NCBI GenBank assembly: GCA_920105625.2
Contig: OV050032.1
Coordinates: 130,361,310-130,425,309, forward strand
From: Clusia tigrina
Taxonomy: Eukaryota; Arthropoda; Insecta; Diptera; Clusiidae
Reading direction: 5' to 3'
DNA: 64,000 bases
The notes below the pieces were generated by a model. The model had not been told where the DNA came from, searched no databases, and saw nothing but the letters and a program-made list of their open reading frames with translations. Made by a program: the position numbers and the translations under genes. Shown here piece after piece: positions 10,219 through 22,444 of this stretch; position 1 is the first letter of the stretch, and the number at the start of each line of letters is the position of its first letter.

Positions 10219-10874
10219 GTAGTAAATATATACCGTTATCTAGCCGAATGTGAGTGCTTTGGAAGAACTCCTCACACCATTACTCTTGCGGCGACATTGG
10301 TGTTTCGATAAGTACCTGCTCGCATTCGTAGAATTTCTTCACGAGGGTTTCTAGCTCAATATTAGCATGATGGCAGCGAACCTTTACCGTGGGGGTGCTG
10401 CGGCTTTTACTCGTCCAGACAATATCCAACCTAAGTGGGTGTTTTGTGCAATAGGTTGGTTTGCATTCCCAATTCGAATTTCTGGCAATAGTATTTGCGC
10501 TATCATATGCATCTGACCGTCGCGCGTGATTGGCTGAGAGAGCTTGGACCCACACCGCAGATATCTGCTGAAGTCGGAGAGCGTTGAAGTCCAAGTTGTT
10601 GGACAGCAGCTTCGGAAATGAGGGTGGCTTCTGACCCTTGCTCGATTAGAGCATAAACGAGTGAAGATTGGTTGGTAGCTTCATTGTATAACGATACTGA
10701 AGCTGTAGCTAGTAGAATTTTCTGCGATGGAGTTGCAACTGCCAAATTCGTGTTGAGTTGAGCTGAGTTTTCAGCCACGATAGCGTGTGCGTTAGTGACA
10801 CACCTTGGTTCAGAAGCAGCTGCTGAGGTGGATGCTGCATAGAAGTTGGCCGGTTGCATATCGGATGTAGCCAA
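10219..10874 (-). pseudogene. BEL-3 protease and start of RT linker
   Basis: Minus-strand continuation of the element at 1-1554. Protease motif ALIEQGSEATLIS (near 10650) has Glu where retropepsins have the catalytic Asp. Downstream, frames near 10390-10224 contain KKFYECEQVLIETP and WCEEFFQSTH, which precede RT in BEL Pol. The BEL-1 insertion lies just after this. Frames are broken in at least two places. Confidence 0.8.
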
Positions 10875-10901
10875 AGTGCTATCGACGTTTGATGAAACGC
10901 A

Positions 10902-12244
10902 TTAAGTTGATGGCGGTACAGCTGGCCTGGTTTGAAAAGTCGTTGTGTTGATAGGGAAGTGCAACACCGTATGATGGCGTTGTCCGCATTGAGGGCAGTT
11001 TTTGCTGCTTGTGCACTTTGCGAGTGCGTGAGATTTGCTCAAACAATTGAGGCACAACCTTGCCTGGTCAACTATGGTCTTTCGCTGATAGCAATTTTTG
11101 CAAGGAAAGTTGGGCATCGGCGTATGATGTGTGCTTGGCCACATAGAGTACAACCATCTTGATGGGCTGAGGCGACGTTAGTGCCAGCATGGTAAGTTTT
11201 GACATGGTGTGTCGAGCTTGGCGAAGATTTCGAAGGATGAGTATGTAGATTGCTGGCAGGTTTGCCCTATTTGTTCGCAGGAATTGCATTAAAAGCGATG
11301 TTACGATTCTCGATTGCATCGATGTTACGATTCTCGATTGCATCGAAAAAGGCGAGTTGTTAAGAAACCCTGCAGGTCTGCAAAAGTTGGTATGTCAGTC
11401 TTAACACCTAAATGACGCTCCCAGGCTGAGTAAGCCTGGGTGGCAACTTGGTAGCCAAGTAATGCGCAACCCAATGGTCACAATTTTCAATTGGAAGCTT
11501 CAAACGTTTGAATTCGTTGATACAAACATTCGCCACATTCAGCATCGATTTAATGTCGTTTAAGTTTTCTTTGATGAGAACTAGCAAATTATATAGCGTG
11601 TTCATGTGGTGTGAAAACAAAATGCGTGGATTATTATATCCCTTGAGAAGCAGCTCCCACGCTGTTAGATAATTTCCGTCAGTCAAGAGCATTTGATGAA
11701 TGTCAACATCACGGTCAGATGGAAGTGCCTGCTTTAAGTAGAGAAACTTTTGGACTGAGTTAAGCTCACTATTGAAATGTATAAGCCTGTTAAATGAATC
11801 GTGGAAACTAGGCCACTCAGTAAAACTTCCCGAAAACGACGGCACAGGCAATTGGGGAAACTGAATAACTGAGTAGCAACGATTTCGTGTATCGGATGTT
11901 GTAGGGCCGCCATTTGATTTTTCAGCACTCGCCTCTTCAGGAAACATTTCTTCTTGCCGTTGACTGAGCAAGTAATAAAGGTCTAAATGCAGTTCTTCGA
12001 ATTTAGAATCGATGTCATCGTTTAAATATGCGTCATCTGCTTTGTTGGAACATATTATAGGTTTATGAGCAGTAAAGAATTCGATATTAAGCTCCTCGAT
12101 GCGTTTGATCCTTTGGTGAAAGTACGGCTTAGTTTTGCGTGCGATTGGGTATTTTTTTAAATTATTGTGGAGTTTTTAAAGAGTGGATGCACGGTTTAGT
12201 TGCAGCTTAATTAGAGCCGGAACGTCTGCTGTTGCCTCCGCCAT
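10902..12244 (-). pseudogene. gag: BEL-3 gag remnant
   Basis: The probable start is ATG at 12244-12242 (MAEATADVPALI), then an early stop. The capsid-like block at 11971-11408 contains PQLPVPSFSGSFTEWPSFHD, LKQALPSD and AWELLLKGYNNPR, typical of BEL Gag. Zinc knuckles are at 11153-10902 (CLNCLSKSHALAKC and CPQCGQRHH). A 24-bp exact tandem duplication (gatgttacgattctcgattg, then catc) at about 11291-11338 disturbs the linker. Different BEL lineage from BEL-1 and BEL-2. Confidence 0.85.
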
Positions 12245-13186
12245 TGTCAATTTACAATTAGGTTACTCAAAAATTAAAATGTTTATACTAGTAGCTCAAA
12301 GCAATGCACCCACTTACCTTTGTTTCGTCGATCTAGTCTTTCACTCGTGCTGTTGTCTCTAATGGCTCTAGTTTATTGCCTACAGAATGAGGTGCTGTTT
12401 TCAGTATAGCGTTTCGCTGATGTAGACGAGTAAACGAAGAAAAGTGAAGAGCGCCCCGCTTCAGCGCGGTAACGATATGATGATTGTTAGCTTCACTGTG
12501 TGGGCTGACAGCAGTGAGGTGTTGTTGTAAGCGTGTAATTTAAGAGCAGCGACCGAAGACTCGTTACACTGCGAACGTCAGCTGCAGCTATGCGTATGTA
12601 TGCTAAGAAGTACAGGTAGCAGCTACAATACGTTAATTGAACGATGTCCAATTATGTTTAATGCTGCAGCGCCCTTGATAGCGATCAAACGTTGCGCAAT
12701 TAATATTTTTTTTTAAATGTCACTAATATAATAATGCTATGTGCATATTCTAGAATTGTTTTACACGGATTTTAATATTGATTTAGTTTTTTAGTTTTTT
12801 AGTTTTAATTTATTGGGAAATATTATTATTCCCCCCATGGGCCACAATAAAATGTGTAGTATAAAACTATTGTCTTGGGGTTCCAAATGTAATTAATTTT
12901 TTATTTGTATGGTTTGTTTCAATGTTATGAGAAATTCAATCTAAATATAAGAAATCTCAATATAAGAAGTTTTGATCCACCCGTGTTCACTTCTCAACGT
13001 AAACTAACTGAGGTGTAGGCGCCAAAAGAAGTATATGGCGTGACAATATTGACAGCGTTAGCGGCTCTTTGATCAGGCTCCGCCCACAGTGGGGATGGAT
13101 TGATGAACTTCACGATGGAAATTGTACAATTACAATAAATACAGTTAATGAGTACAGGCTGCCAGGGCCTTGGACTCGATCTTAAT
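12245..13186. other. Intergenic stretch, probably BEL-3 leader plus unknown sequence
   Basis: No supportable gene. Directly upstream of BEL-3 gag the minus strand has CAAAGGTAAGTGGG near 12316, a good 5' splice-donor shape. Around 12820-12860 there is a run of six C beside atgggccacaataaaatg. I could not find a primer-binding site or a second LTR copy, so the BEL-3 5' end is undefined. Confidence 0.4.
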
Positions 13187-14858
13187 CTATTATTATTTTA
13201 GATTTTATTTTTGATATCTATACAGCTTAAAAAGGTTTCTATTGATTTTACTATTTGACTATCTAGAGTCACATTTTTTAAAAGATTACTAGGGACTTCC
13301 GTACCAAATACATCCCTTCTAATGGCTCTGAAAGCTCTGCATTCATTCAGTAAATGAGTTATTTAAGCTCTGTGTCCAGTGCAATATTGAATATTTGACG
13401 CTGGTTCTCGACGCAGTAAGTATTCGTGTGAAAATGAGCCATGTCAAAACCGAAGTCGAACAACAATTTTTATTTGCTTTAAGGTGCATAATCCTGGATA
13501 TGTGTGTTGAAGTTCAAGGAGGATACAAGGTTAACGCATCATTTAAACCCGGAATATACGTATACCAAAACTTGACGACAGTTATCGATGTGTTTATTTC
13601 TAAAAAAAGGAACAAATTAAAATATACATTTATCTCTTTAAAATGACCTTACCGCAGTTTCCTCCTCCTCCGCTATAAAAACTTCAAATAAAATTAAATT
13701 TTCAACAAATGCCCAACGGGCAATGTCTAGCGGCTTAATAATGCCGTTTTAACAATAGAGGCAAATTTCCAGTATACGAACGAGAAATAGAAACTGCGAT
13801 TTGGTTTTACACTAACAATTCAACATAACACTGACACTTAAAAATATTACTTTATGTCGAACAAACAGTTGGCGCAATTAGTAACATGTGGGTTTGATTC
13901 CTTCTTGATTATACGATTTATAATTATTCCACTTTTCCATTTTTTGTATATATAAGGATTTCTCAATTAATTTACGCATATCTGTATTTTCTCGTGTAGG
14001 GAAGTACAATAGGGGATGCTTTACTGCTCTGACAGCGGTTTAATCAGCGAATTCGTTGCCGTCGATGCCAACATGGCTGGGTACCCACATGATTTTTAAT
14101 TTACTAGCGCATTTTAGGCATGCTTCTCTTATATCTGAAGCAATGATACCCTATTTGCTTATATTTTGAATCGCTTTTAGAAGATTTGCTATCAGAGCAT
14201 ATGAGAAATCTACCTTTGTGCAAGCGAGCATAGTCCGTGGTTATTTTTATTGCCAAAATTTCGGCTATGAAGATTGAACAATGTTGTTGAATAAGGCCAG
14301 GGGATATTACTATTCAGGTAGAGGCATTTCAGAAATTAAATAATTTTGGTTTGAAGTGAAAAGTTGATGCACGTACTTGCTCCATAATAGAAGGTAAACC
14401 AGCTTCGGCAAAGATATTTTTTGTCGGCCACGTGGGGAAGGCTCTTATGGCTCTTCGAACAGCTGCGTGGTAGGGTACGTATAGCTACTTTAAGTTGATT
14501 TGAGCGCACCGTCCAAAAATTTGGAGAGCGTAGTTTATTTTGGAAAGTGTTAGTGATCTTGTGACATTGATTAGTGTAGAAATATTTACTGGACTATGAT
14601 TAGAAGATAAAAATTTAACAATATTAAAGCTGGCTATTTTTTTCTTAAATTTCAGCATTGGGCCTTAAAGTTAAATTTCTTGTCGAAGATGACGCCAAGA
14701 ATTTTAAATTCATTAAGTTCAAATTTAAAGTGAACCTTTTACATTTCCTTTTTTTACAAAAGTGAATTAATTTACATTTGTTTATAGAGAGTCGAACACC
14801 CGATCGAGTACACCTATTATCAATATCTTACAAAATTTTAGAAAAAAATTCATTTAAC
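13187..14858 (-). pseudogene. I-type LINE, 3' part: RT tail, RNase H, C-terminus
   Basis: Minus-strand ORF2 tail. From high to low: RT thumb region near 14800 (CTRSGVRLSINKCKLIHF); RNase H near 14290-14040 with SIFIAEILAI, FLICSDSKSS and MWVPSHVGIDGNEFAD, giving the E, D and D residues of the RNase H fold; C-terminus near 13350-13200 (ECRAFRAIRRDVFG...). After the stop come TAA-type repeats (taataatag) near 13187, the tail type known for I elements. Many stops and shifts. The upstream part resumes at 22872. Confidence 0.82.
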
Positions 14859-14863
14859 ATCAT

Positions 14864-15231
14864 TGTTTAAGGATCTTTTTCCTTAAATGGTTGCCAGTAC
14901 GGTGCTTGTACCAAAATGGCTGCTGAATTGTTATATGGTGCTTGTACCAGTATAACTTAGAAAGAACACAAAGTCGTGTGGTTGATGGAGTCAATTATTA
15001 AAACTGACTGATTTATTTCATAAAGGTGTGAACTTATATACTAATTGATACACATAAAATTACAATAACAATTAAGGAATTTAACTAATGCTTACGTACA
15101 AAATAAAACTGAAATATCATGTTACTTAAAATTAAAGAAATTGAAAATAAATATTCACACACATAAAAAAGCTAGCTTGCAAAATTGTGCATACGTATAT
15201 GCAAATATAACCTACTGCAATTTGATGGGCA
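14864..15231 (-). repeat. BEL-2 3' LTR, start deleted
   Basis: Matches 22445-22816. The other LTR continues for about 50 more bases (to 22866), which are absent here. The env stop codon (15236-15234) abuts the break, so the deletion took the LTR start and the sequence before it. Confidence 0.88.
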
Positions 15232-15233
15232 TA

Positions 15234-16900
15234 TTACGCACCCGATCTATCGTAAGTCGTAACGAACTCCAGGTCTGCTGATTCAGCTGCATCGTGATCG
15301 TTGCTGTTAGTAGATTTTCTTATGTATTTCACAACTAACACTGTTATGAGAATTACGATTATTAAGAGTGCTAGATAACTGACCGCATACTGATGTACGA
15401 CGTGAGGGCTCGTGTTATCGAATAGATCGCCTCGGACGCGGCTCATGTTCTGTTGTAGCGCCTCTAACTCTAGCCGATGGGAAATGTAGTGTGCGATCGC
15501 ACTGCTTGGGATGGGTGTGTTCTTTGATATTCGCGTGAAACCACTGACATTTAAGTTTGGCACGTATGATTGTCTTCGAATGGCATTCAGGTTTGCATAG
15601 CCTTGGATTGTAAGTCGGGGTTGTTTGACGTTGCACTTTTCGTTCAATGTCAGTATTCCCGATTGTCGAATTGTTAGTTGAGTCAGCTCGCTGTTGCATT
15701 GATTCAGTTGTTAGGATCGTGCAGTTGTATCCAATGTGGTCCTAGGCCGAAAATTATAATGGGACATGATTCATCTGCGACATGATTCAGTAAATTTAAT
15801 TCGCAGGAACCTTCGTTCATAGAACCTTTAGAGAACAGTGGTCGGGTTTGCCGACATAGATAGTGGACTTCCTTCATCAGAATACACCTTCTCAATTCCG
15901 CATTTTATAGTGGCATGTACTGGTATCGATGAAGATTTATGATTAGGTGCTGGAAATTACTGTGAATTTGTGCGAACGAATCATATAGCTGCCACGGAAC
16001 TGGTGTCATTTTAAGGAATTCAAAATTGTCAGCCATGCTCAAGGGAATTTGAATTTCAAAAATAATTTGGTCAATTGTCACTCTCCCTCTTATAGTCATT
16101 ATATGGTAGAAACTGAGTAGGTCATCTGAATAAATGGGCAGTCTGAGGTGTTGCGGCAGGTTTGCCATGATGTGAATTAACTCTGTCTGCAGCTGTTGAG
16201 GTGTGAGTAGGGTCGTCCTGACCTTTCCATGGTGTATATCAGCAAGGATATATGGCCTCCAAGGCAGTTCGTAGCGAGAGCTCAGTTAGTGTTAATGTTG
16301 CTGCTCCCTCTCTGAGCTGGTTATCAATTTGGTTCAGAGCCGTATTTGTCAGATGAAGTTCAGCTTCTATCTCTTGCTGACTTCTTTTCATAATGTTGAT
16401 TGTATTATCAATAACAGAAGTTTGCTTCTGCCAAAGGTCCTTGAGATGTTGCTCGTTTTGTTCAATTTTTTGAATGGTTTCTGCGGCGTTTTTTGCATAT
16501 TCTGAGTCAAGAACGCCAAACAGTGAGTGTGCAACATTACCTATGAAGTCAATTGCGCCTCGTTTCGTACGTATATTGTGACTGCCCTGCAATAATTGAT
16601 TTCTGGCGTCCAATTCATTTGCCAATCGCTGTATTATTGTTATTGTAGTGGAGCGTGCTTTCGGGTCATGGGTTGATTCACACGATCGCTAGAGTATTTG
16701 TGGATAACCCTTGAGTTTGTCAAACTCCTTCCAATATGATTGCATGTCCACATAGGTGATGATACTCCATTGACTGGTTACAATATCTGCCTTGCCAATG
16801 GGTTCGAAGTATATTCCGGGATCGGAGGAAAATGGTTTGTTTTGAATTGATGAAGGCGAAGAAGCAGGCAAAAAGAGAGTCACCAACAAAATTGCCACAA
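15234..16900 (-). pseudogene. env: BEL-2 envelope
   Basis: The N-terminal part is fused in frame to integrase within the ORF that ends at 16689, with hydrophobic SSIVAILLVTLFLPA. An in-frame TAG at 16691-16689 interrupts it. The frame then carries a furin-type RTKR site followed by GAIDFIGNVAHSLFG (near 16570), and a helical region to a stop at 16239. After a frameshift it continues at 16168-15704 with one further in-frame stop. After another shift the C-terminal membrane span (YLALLIIVILITVLVV) lies near 15360-15310. It is homologous along its length to the BEL-1 env. Not functional as it stands. Confidence 0.85.
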
Positions 16901-18290
16901 TTGATGACGTGGCTGTGATTCGCGTACGTTTGGTAGGAGGCGCTCCATTGAATAGCGTTTCCTTCGAGGCTGGTTTATTATCAGTGGAGTATGTGTGACT
17001 TGTCGTGGTTTTTGGTGAAGTGTCCTCCTCAGGTACAATGGGAAGTGGGGCTAATTTGTGAATTGGTCGCCTCAGAATGCTTGTGGCAGTTCTTACATCT
17101 GCCACTCTGATTAGGCCGTTATCTCCTTGTATCACCTTGGTAATTCTTCCTAATGGCCATTTCAGTGGTGGTACATTTTCATCCATAATTATCACCATCA
17201 TGCCAGGATTGACACTGTGACAGGCGCTCTTCCATCGGTATCGATGTTGCAAGGTGTTCAAATATTCATTTGTCCACCTCCTCCAGAACTCTGTAAATAA
17301 GTGAGACACAATTTGCCATATTTTATGGTAATTGGCATAATTTTCTTGTGCTCCTGGGTCGACTATTGATGTTAAAGGTACCCCTATCAACAAATGACCG
17401 GGCGTGAGTGCTGCTAAGTCGTTTGGATCCGATGATAAAGGAGTTATTGGGCGACAATTTAGGATTGCCTCAGCTTCCACTATCACAGTCTCCATTTCTT
17501 CATACGTTAAGGCCGCTGCAGCTAATGTTGACTGTAGTAAATGTTTAGAGGATTTGACTGCTGCTTCCCATAAACCGCCAAAATGTGGGGCGCTGGGTGG
17601 AATGAATGAAAATTCGATGTGCTGCTTACTACATTCGCTGATAATGTGCAGCTTAGCGTCCTTAGCTAGGATAACTTGTTGTAATTCGTACATAAGATTT
17701 TTTGTGCCAACAAAGTTAGTGGCATTGTCACAGTAGATTTTCTTGCAGTGTCCTCGTCGTCCTATAAAACGCCTTAGGGCTCCAATCAAGGCCTCTGTTG
17801 TTAAATCACTGACTATTTCCATATGTACGGCCTTGGTAGCGAAGCAACAGAATACAGCTACGTATGCCTTAAGCGGCCGCTTCCCGCGCAGCTTAAAGTG
17901 TGTCAATGCCGGAAATTATGACCGGTCTGGCCGGATGCACTCTGTCCTTAGGAAGGTTTCCCATTATTTGTTGTAGCATTACAGGTTTCATTCTTATGCA
18001 TTTCACACAGCCTTGAATTACCGACCTGGCTAACACCTTTACCTTGATTGGCCAATAACTTTGCCTGACGATGGATATTAATGTCTGCGCGCCGGCGTGA
18101 AGATGTAGTTTATGTAGATCACTTAACAGGAGTTTGGTTAATGGATGACGGTAGGGCAAGAGAATTGGGTGTTTGGCGTCGTAGGTAAGGCTAGATGACT
18201 GTAACCGCCCCCCTACTCTGAGAATTCCATTTGTGTCAACGAACGGGGAAAGAGAGCTGAATGGGCTATTGTTACTCACAGTCGAATATT
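16901..18290 (-). pseudogene. pol: BEL-2 integrase
   Basis: The HHCC finger lies at about 18200-17980 (HKLHLHAGAQ...CVKCIRMK). A small deletion with frameshift at about 17900 follows the first catalytic Asp (SGID) and removes the residues after it. The second Asp is in YCDNATNF (near 17715) and the Glu in GGLWEAAVK (near 17570). The C-terminal domain includes WPLGRITKVIQGDNGLIRVADV. From there the frame runs without a stop into env, so Pol and Env were one reading frame in this lineage. Confidence 0.88.
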
Positions 18291-18297
18291 CCGCTAA

Positions 18298-20425
18298 TTA
18301 TGTGAATTCCTTGCTAAATCCTTGCTGCTGTATTAGCCTTACAATTGCTATTAGAGCACCTTCCTGTTCATCTCCAGTGGGGCAAGATGAATAGAACCTT
18401 TCATTCCTTTTGAATCTTTTGAAGCGTTGTATGTATGCTACAATCCTTTGCAAGCGGCGTAGAGAGTTACCATGATTGATGCTTGACAAGAGGTTAGATT
18501 CTTTGTTGATTGTTGCTACTGCAGACCCCGATACTATTGATTCCTTGTCCTGGCGTAGTTCTAATTCGCATTTTCCTAGAACTGGTTGAAGTGGCCAGAT
18601 TGTGATCGATCCATGAAAAAAACGGGGCCCGTAGAACCAGAAACTGTTATTTATCAACTTCCCTGGAGTCAGGCCTCTTGATATTAGATCCGCTGGGTTG
18701 TCTTGTGATCGGACATGTCGCCATTGTCTTGGAGATGACCATCGTTGAATTGAAGAGATTCGATTGGCCATAAATGTATGATAATGTGCAGAGTCAGCAT
18801 TGAGCCAGCCGAGGACTGCTGCGGAATCTGACCAATAGAACACTTCAGCATCGAGGAATGTTGCTCCTTGTTTTAGCTTCTGCATTAATTCTACCGTAAG
18901 TTTAGCAGCGCAAAGTTCTAGTCTAGGCTGCGTAATTTGTTTTGTATTAGTTACTCTAGATTTTGCGCAAATGAATCGTACTATGATGGTATCGTGGACA
19001 TCTGATGATCGTATATATGCCACTCCACCAGATGCTCCACTACATATGTTGCACCGATTTTTTGTAGTTCCCTTAATTCAGTGCGAAAATGTAGCCACGT
19101 TGTATGAAGATTTTGTGGCAAGGATGCATCCCAGTCTACGTTGAGCTTCCAGAGTGTTTGAAGAAATATTTTGGCTGCGACGGTGACTGGTGCAATGAAT
19201 CCAAGAGGGTCAAAAAGCCTAGATATGTCAGACAGCGTACTGCGTTTTTTGATTTTTCTTGCTTCTGTAGTTACTATCTTGAGAGTGAATGTATCACTTA
19301 TTGCGTGCCAGATAAGTCCCATTGTCTTAATGCTGTCCTTTCCGGGTTGACTACAGTTTAACGCTAGCTCTTGATCACTAGGTGCAAAATTTTTTAACAG
19401 ATGATGGTGGTGGCGCACCACTTCCGTAACTTAAATCCGGCCGATCCAAGCATATTTTGTAACTGTGTTTGAATGTCGACTGCTGCAGATAATGTATTGG
19501 CTCCACTCATTGCATCGTCTACGTAGAAATTAGAATTGATTGCTGCTGCTGCTAAGGAAAATTTGTGAGCTTGTTGGTTTGCTAGTGTTAGTGTAGGTAT
19601 GGAGCCACTGATGTGCCATATGTGACTGTAGCTAGCTGGTAACATTTTAACGGCTGCGACGAGTCTTCTCTCGACCAGATAAGCTGGTACTTCCGATCCT
19701 CCTTAGCAACCCAAATTTGCCGATACATATTCTCAATGTCAGCTGTGAAGGCATATTGCGACAACCGAAACCGAAGTAGTATTTGAACCACATCATCTTG
19801 TATACTGGGGCCAATTAACAGAATGTCGTTGAACAATATATCAGCTGAAGTTTTGGCTGATGCATCAAACAAGACAGTTAATTTTGTTGTGGAACTGTCT
19901 GGTTCATCACCGCATGGTGCGGCTGGAAATAGTGCGGACCTCTGATGGTGTCAGTTGATACAACCGGGATTTTGTTATAATTTGCGTTCGACTTCGAAGA
20001 ACCGTTGAAGAGCTATGTCCCTTGACTCACCCAAATGCGTAGGGTCTCCTTGGAAAGGAAGTTTTACAATGAAGCGGCCATCAGTCCCTCGTTGGGTATG
20101 ATGGTTGTAGGTTGGTAGTAGACTTGGTTGCATCACATTCTTCTAAGCGCCAGAATTTCTCCAATGATTCTTCAAGATTTTCATCGTCCGTGCAAACTCC
20201 ACAAGTTGCAATTGGACTTGATGTATCCTGACTGTTGTATGCACCACCAACTACCCATCCGAAGAGTGTGTTTTGTAAAATTGTTCCCCCTTCTCCTGGT
20301 GATAATTGTACGTCATATAATGTTTGGTAAAACAACCCTGCGCTTATCAGCAAATCAATTCGAGCTGATTCATTGAATGATGGATCTGCAAGCTTCATGT
20401 TTTTCGGAATTGACCACAGACACGA
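18298..20425 (-). pseudogene. pol: BEL-2 RT and RNase H
   Basis: Broken into several frames. 20398-20081 is the pre-RT segment (LADPSFNESARIDLLI, LFGWVVGG). RT lies at 19872-19394 with MFDASAKTS, FTADIENMYRQ and an intact FYVDDAMSG box, and continues at 19421-19080 (FDPLGFIAPVTVAAKIFLQ). RNase H lies at about 19023-18700 with PRLELCAAK and YWSDSAAVLGW. At least four frameshifts, mostly single-base. Confidence 0.88.
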
Positions 20426-20891
20426 TTTTGGGAAGAATTTGTGCTTCTATGTGTGTCGTGAATCCAGTGGTCGTTGATTCCAATCCGACGATCACCGTCT
20501 CTGTGGTTCGCTTTTTGCTATTGCAGATTCCATCAATGGAAGTGTCGCCTTTTCGCTTACGCAGTCCTAATTGCCTTGCTAGGCTTTGTGTTATGAAATT
20601 CAACTGCGAGCCACTTTCGAGGAGTGCGCGACATTTGACTTCCTGTCCCCAATTGGGTCTTAACGTTATAGACACGGTACTCAACAGAGCTGGTCCATGC
20701 AGAGTTGGTTGCATAGGCAACGTTGCTAACGAAGCTGCTGATGATGGCTTGGTTGTGTTGGCGATTTCCTGTTTTTGTTGGTCTGATGCTAGGTGCAAAT
20801 GCAAAAGCGTATTGTGTTTCTTTGGACACTTGGTACATGTTCTTGATGAGATATTCTTTGAACCATGACCAGTTTTCAAACAGTTGACGCA
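20426..20891 (-). pseudogene. BEL-2 zinc knuckles and protease
   Basis: In the same frame as gag but after the in-frame TGA at 20894-20892. It begins with CVNCLKTGHG and CTKCPKKHNTLLHL, then reaches the protease motif CRALLESGSQLNFIT near 20620. The catalytic Asp position is Glu (GAA codon), as in BEL-3. A frameshift near 20425 leads into the pre-RT segment. Confidence 0.8.
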
Positions 20892-22358
20892 TCATTTTAG
20901 GCGTTGAATTGTGTTCAACCATTGACTTGGAGTCATCTTCAGGAACCTTGGGCACAGGTAGAGTGCGTGTGACTGCTTACATATGTCACACGCTTGAGCT
21001 GATGTGGTGGCACTTAAGGCGCTGTAGTTGCCATGGTGCTTGCCTCTTTCGCTGTTAGGCTTGTTGCTCTGGATTCCCAGCGCTTCCAGGGTTTGGAAAC
21101 GTATCCTCAAAAAGGCCAGGAATTCCTCCAGTGATGGCATTTTAGTTGGGTCCTGGATGGATTGTTCGCATAAAAAGTTCGTTGACTTGTTGAGCTGCTG
21201 AACTAGGATGAATAGCAGAATTGGGTCCCATGATGAAGTGTCTACACCCAAATTCTGAAGGCTTAAAATGCACTCTCTCGTTGTATCATGCAGTAATTTG
21301 ACGTTCGTAGCACTCTCGAGATTTGATGTAGTTTGCGTTAATAGTCGACACAATGCTGCGTTAACTAAATGCCTCGAGTTTTCGTACCGTTCGTTGATCA
21401 CTTGGCATGCGGTCACGTAGTTGTCTGCCGATGTGAGATGACGAATGAGGGCTTCTGCTTCTCCTATAAGGCTGGATTTCAGGTACCACATTTTTTGGCA
21501 CTGCGGTATGGGCTGCTTGTCCACCAGTTCCATGAATACATCTCGGAATTGTCGCCACTGGAGATAATTACCGTCAAATTTTGGTAACTCCACCTTTGGC
21601 AATTGTATTTTTGGAAATGCATTTGTTGGCGTGCTTCTATCCACAGCATTGCAGCTGCTCGATTGTTGGTCCATGTCCAAAAGGAGGGCCAATTTGTTGC
21701 GAAACTGTTGTTCGCGTTGGAAGAAGTCTTCAATGTCGTACATGATGTCTCCAGCTTCACACAGTAGTTTGTGCAGACCTTGTGCTATCTGCCAATGTTG
21801 CTCAAGATTACTTGCATGACGCGTGTAGAAACTGCCTGGGTGTATTAGCTGGTTGGCAAGCAATTGATAAATCGTCTTAAAGATGTTAGTGATGAGTTGT
21901 CCTTTTCGTTGAACATGCGACAGAACGGGTTGCGAACGGGACTGTTGTTGCATAGTCCCATATTCCTGAGTTAGTGGTTGTAGCCGTACTAGTCCAGGTG
22001 ATTGTGCTCTTGGCACTGTTGTTGTTGTCTTCGGGAGTATCTTCGATGCCTTCAGCGTATTGATAGAGCCTTGCATTTCCTCGCGAAGCTTGTAATATTT
22101 GGCACCCACCATTGCTTGTATGTCCTTCGCAAAGTATGGGTGAGAAGTGTCATCCCCATAGCTTTTCCGGATCACAACGTCAGATAGGTTGAATTGTTGC
22201 CATTTATTAACAAGTTCTTGCAGCGTTTTTTCCACGAATTCTAATGTCCTTCGTTCGTGAACTGTTTTCTTATAGCTTGATATCAGTGTTTGAATGGTCA
22301 ATGCTCGGTCGTCTTGTTGACGAACCAGCTCTTCCATTGACATGTTATCGGAAGTCAT
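20892..22358 (-). CDS. gag: BEL-2 Gag
   Basis: 488 residues from ATG 22358-22356, the first ATG after the leader. N-terminal helical region, then capsid-like region from about residue 253 (KVELPKFDGNYLQWRQF) to 420, then a CCHC-type knuckle near residue 457 (CDICKQSHALYLC). It ends at a TGA. The same frame continues directly into two more knuckles and protease, so the TGA is probably a point nonsense change inside a Gag-Pol frame and not a natural end. Confidence 0.9.
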   Translation of the reverse strand: MTSDNMSMEELVRQQDDRALTIQTLISSYKKTVHERRTLEFVEKTLQELVNKWQQFNLSDVVIRKSYGDDTSHPYFAKDIQAMVGAKYYKLREEMQGSINTLKASKILPKTTTTVPRAQSPGLVRLQPLTQEYGTMQQQSRSQPVLSHVQRKGQLITNIFKTIYQLLANQLIHPGSFYTRHASNLEQHWQIAQGLHKLLCEAGDIMYDIEDFFQREQQFRNKLALLLDMDQQSSSCNAVDRSTPTNAFPKIQLPKVELPKFDGNYLQWRQFRDVFMELVDKQPIPQCQKMWYLKSSLIGEAEALIRHLTSADNYVTACQVINERYENSRHLVNAALCRLLTQTTSNLESATNVKLLHDTTRECILSLQNLGVDTSSWDPILLFILVQQLNKSTNFLCEQSIQDPTKMPSLEEFLAFLRIRFQTLEALGIQSNKPNSERGKHHGNYSALSATTSAQACDICKQSHALYLCPRFLKMTPSQWLNTIQRLK

Positions 22359-22425
22359 GATAAATTGATAGGCTGTATTCAGCTGATGTCCTCAGGAGTG
22401 ATAGATGTGCCGTGTCCTGTTGATC

Positions 22426-22440
22426 ACGTCGGGGTCACCA
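22426..22440 (-). other. BEL-2 primer-binding site
   Basis: On the minus strand TGGTGACCCCGACGT lies four bases inside the 5' LTR. It is identical over 15 bases to the BEL-1 site at 2180-2194. Confidence 0.85.
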
Positions 22441-22444
22441 AAAA

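Noticed and set aside
13395..13646. Plus-strand open frame of 83 codons in the I-type LINE tail
   Set aside because: It lies antisense to recognisable LINE coding sequence and resembles nothing; a chance frame.
20377..20868. Plus-strand 163-codon frame opposite BEL-2 protease
   Set aside because: Antisense shadow of the BEL-2 gag/protease frame; the BEL reading on the minus strand has clear motifs.
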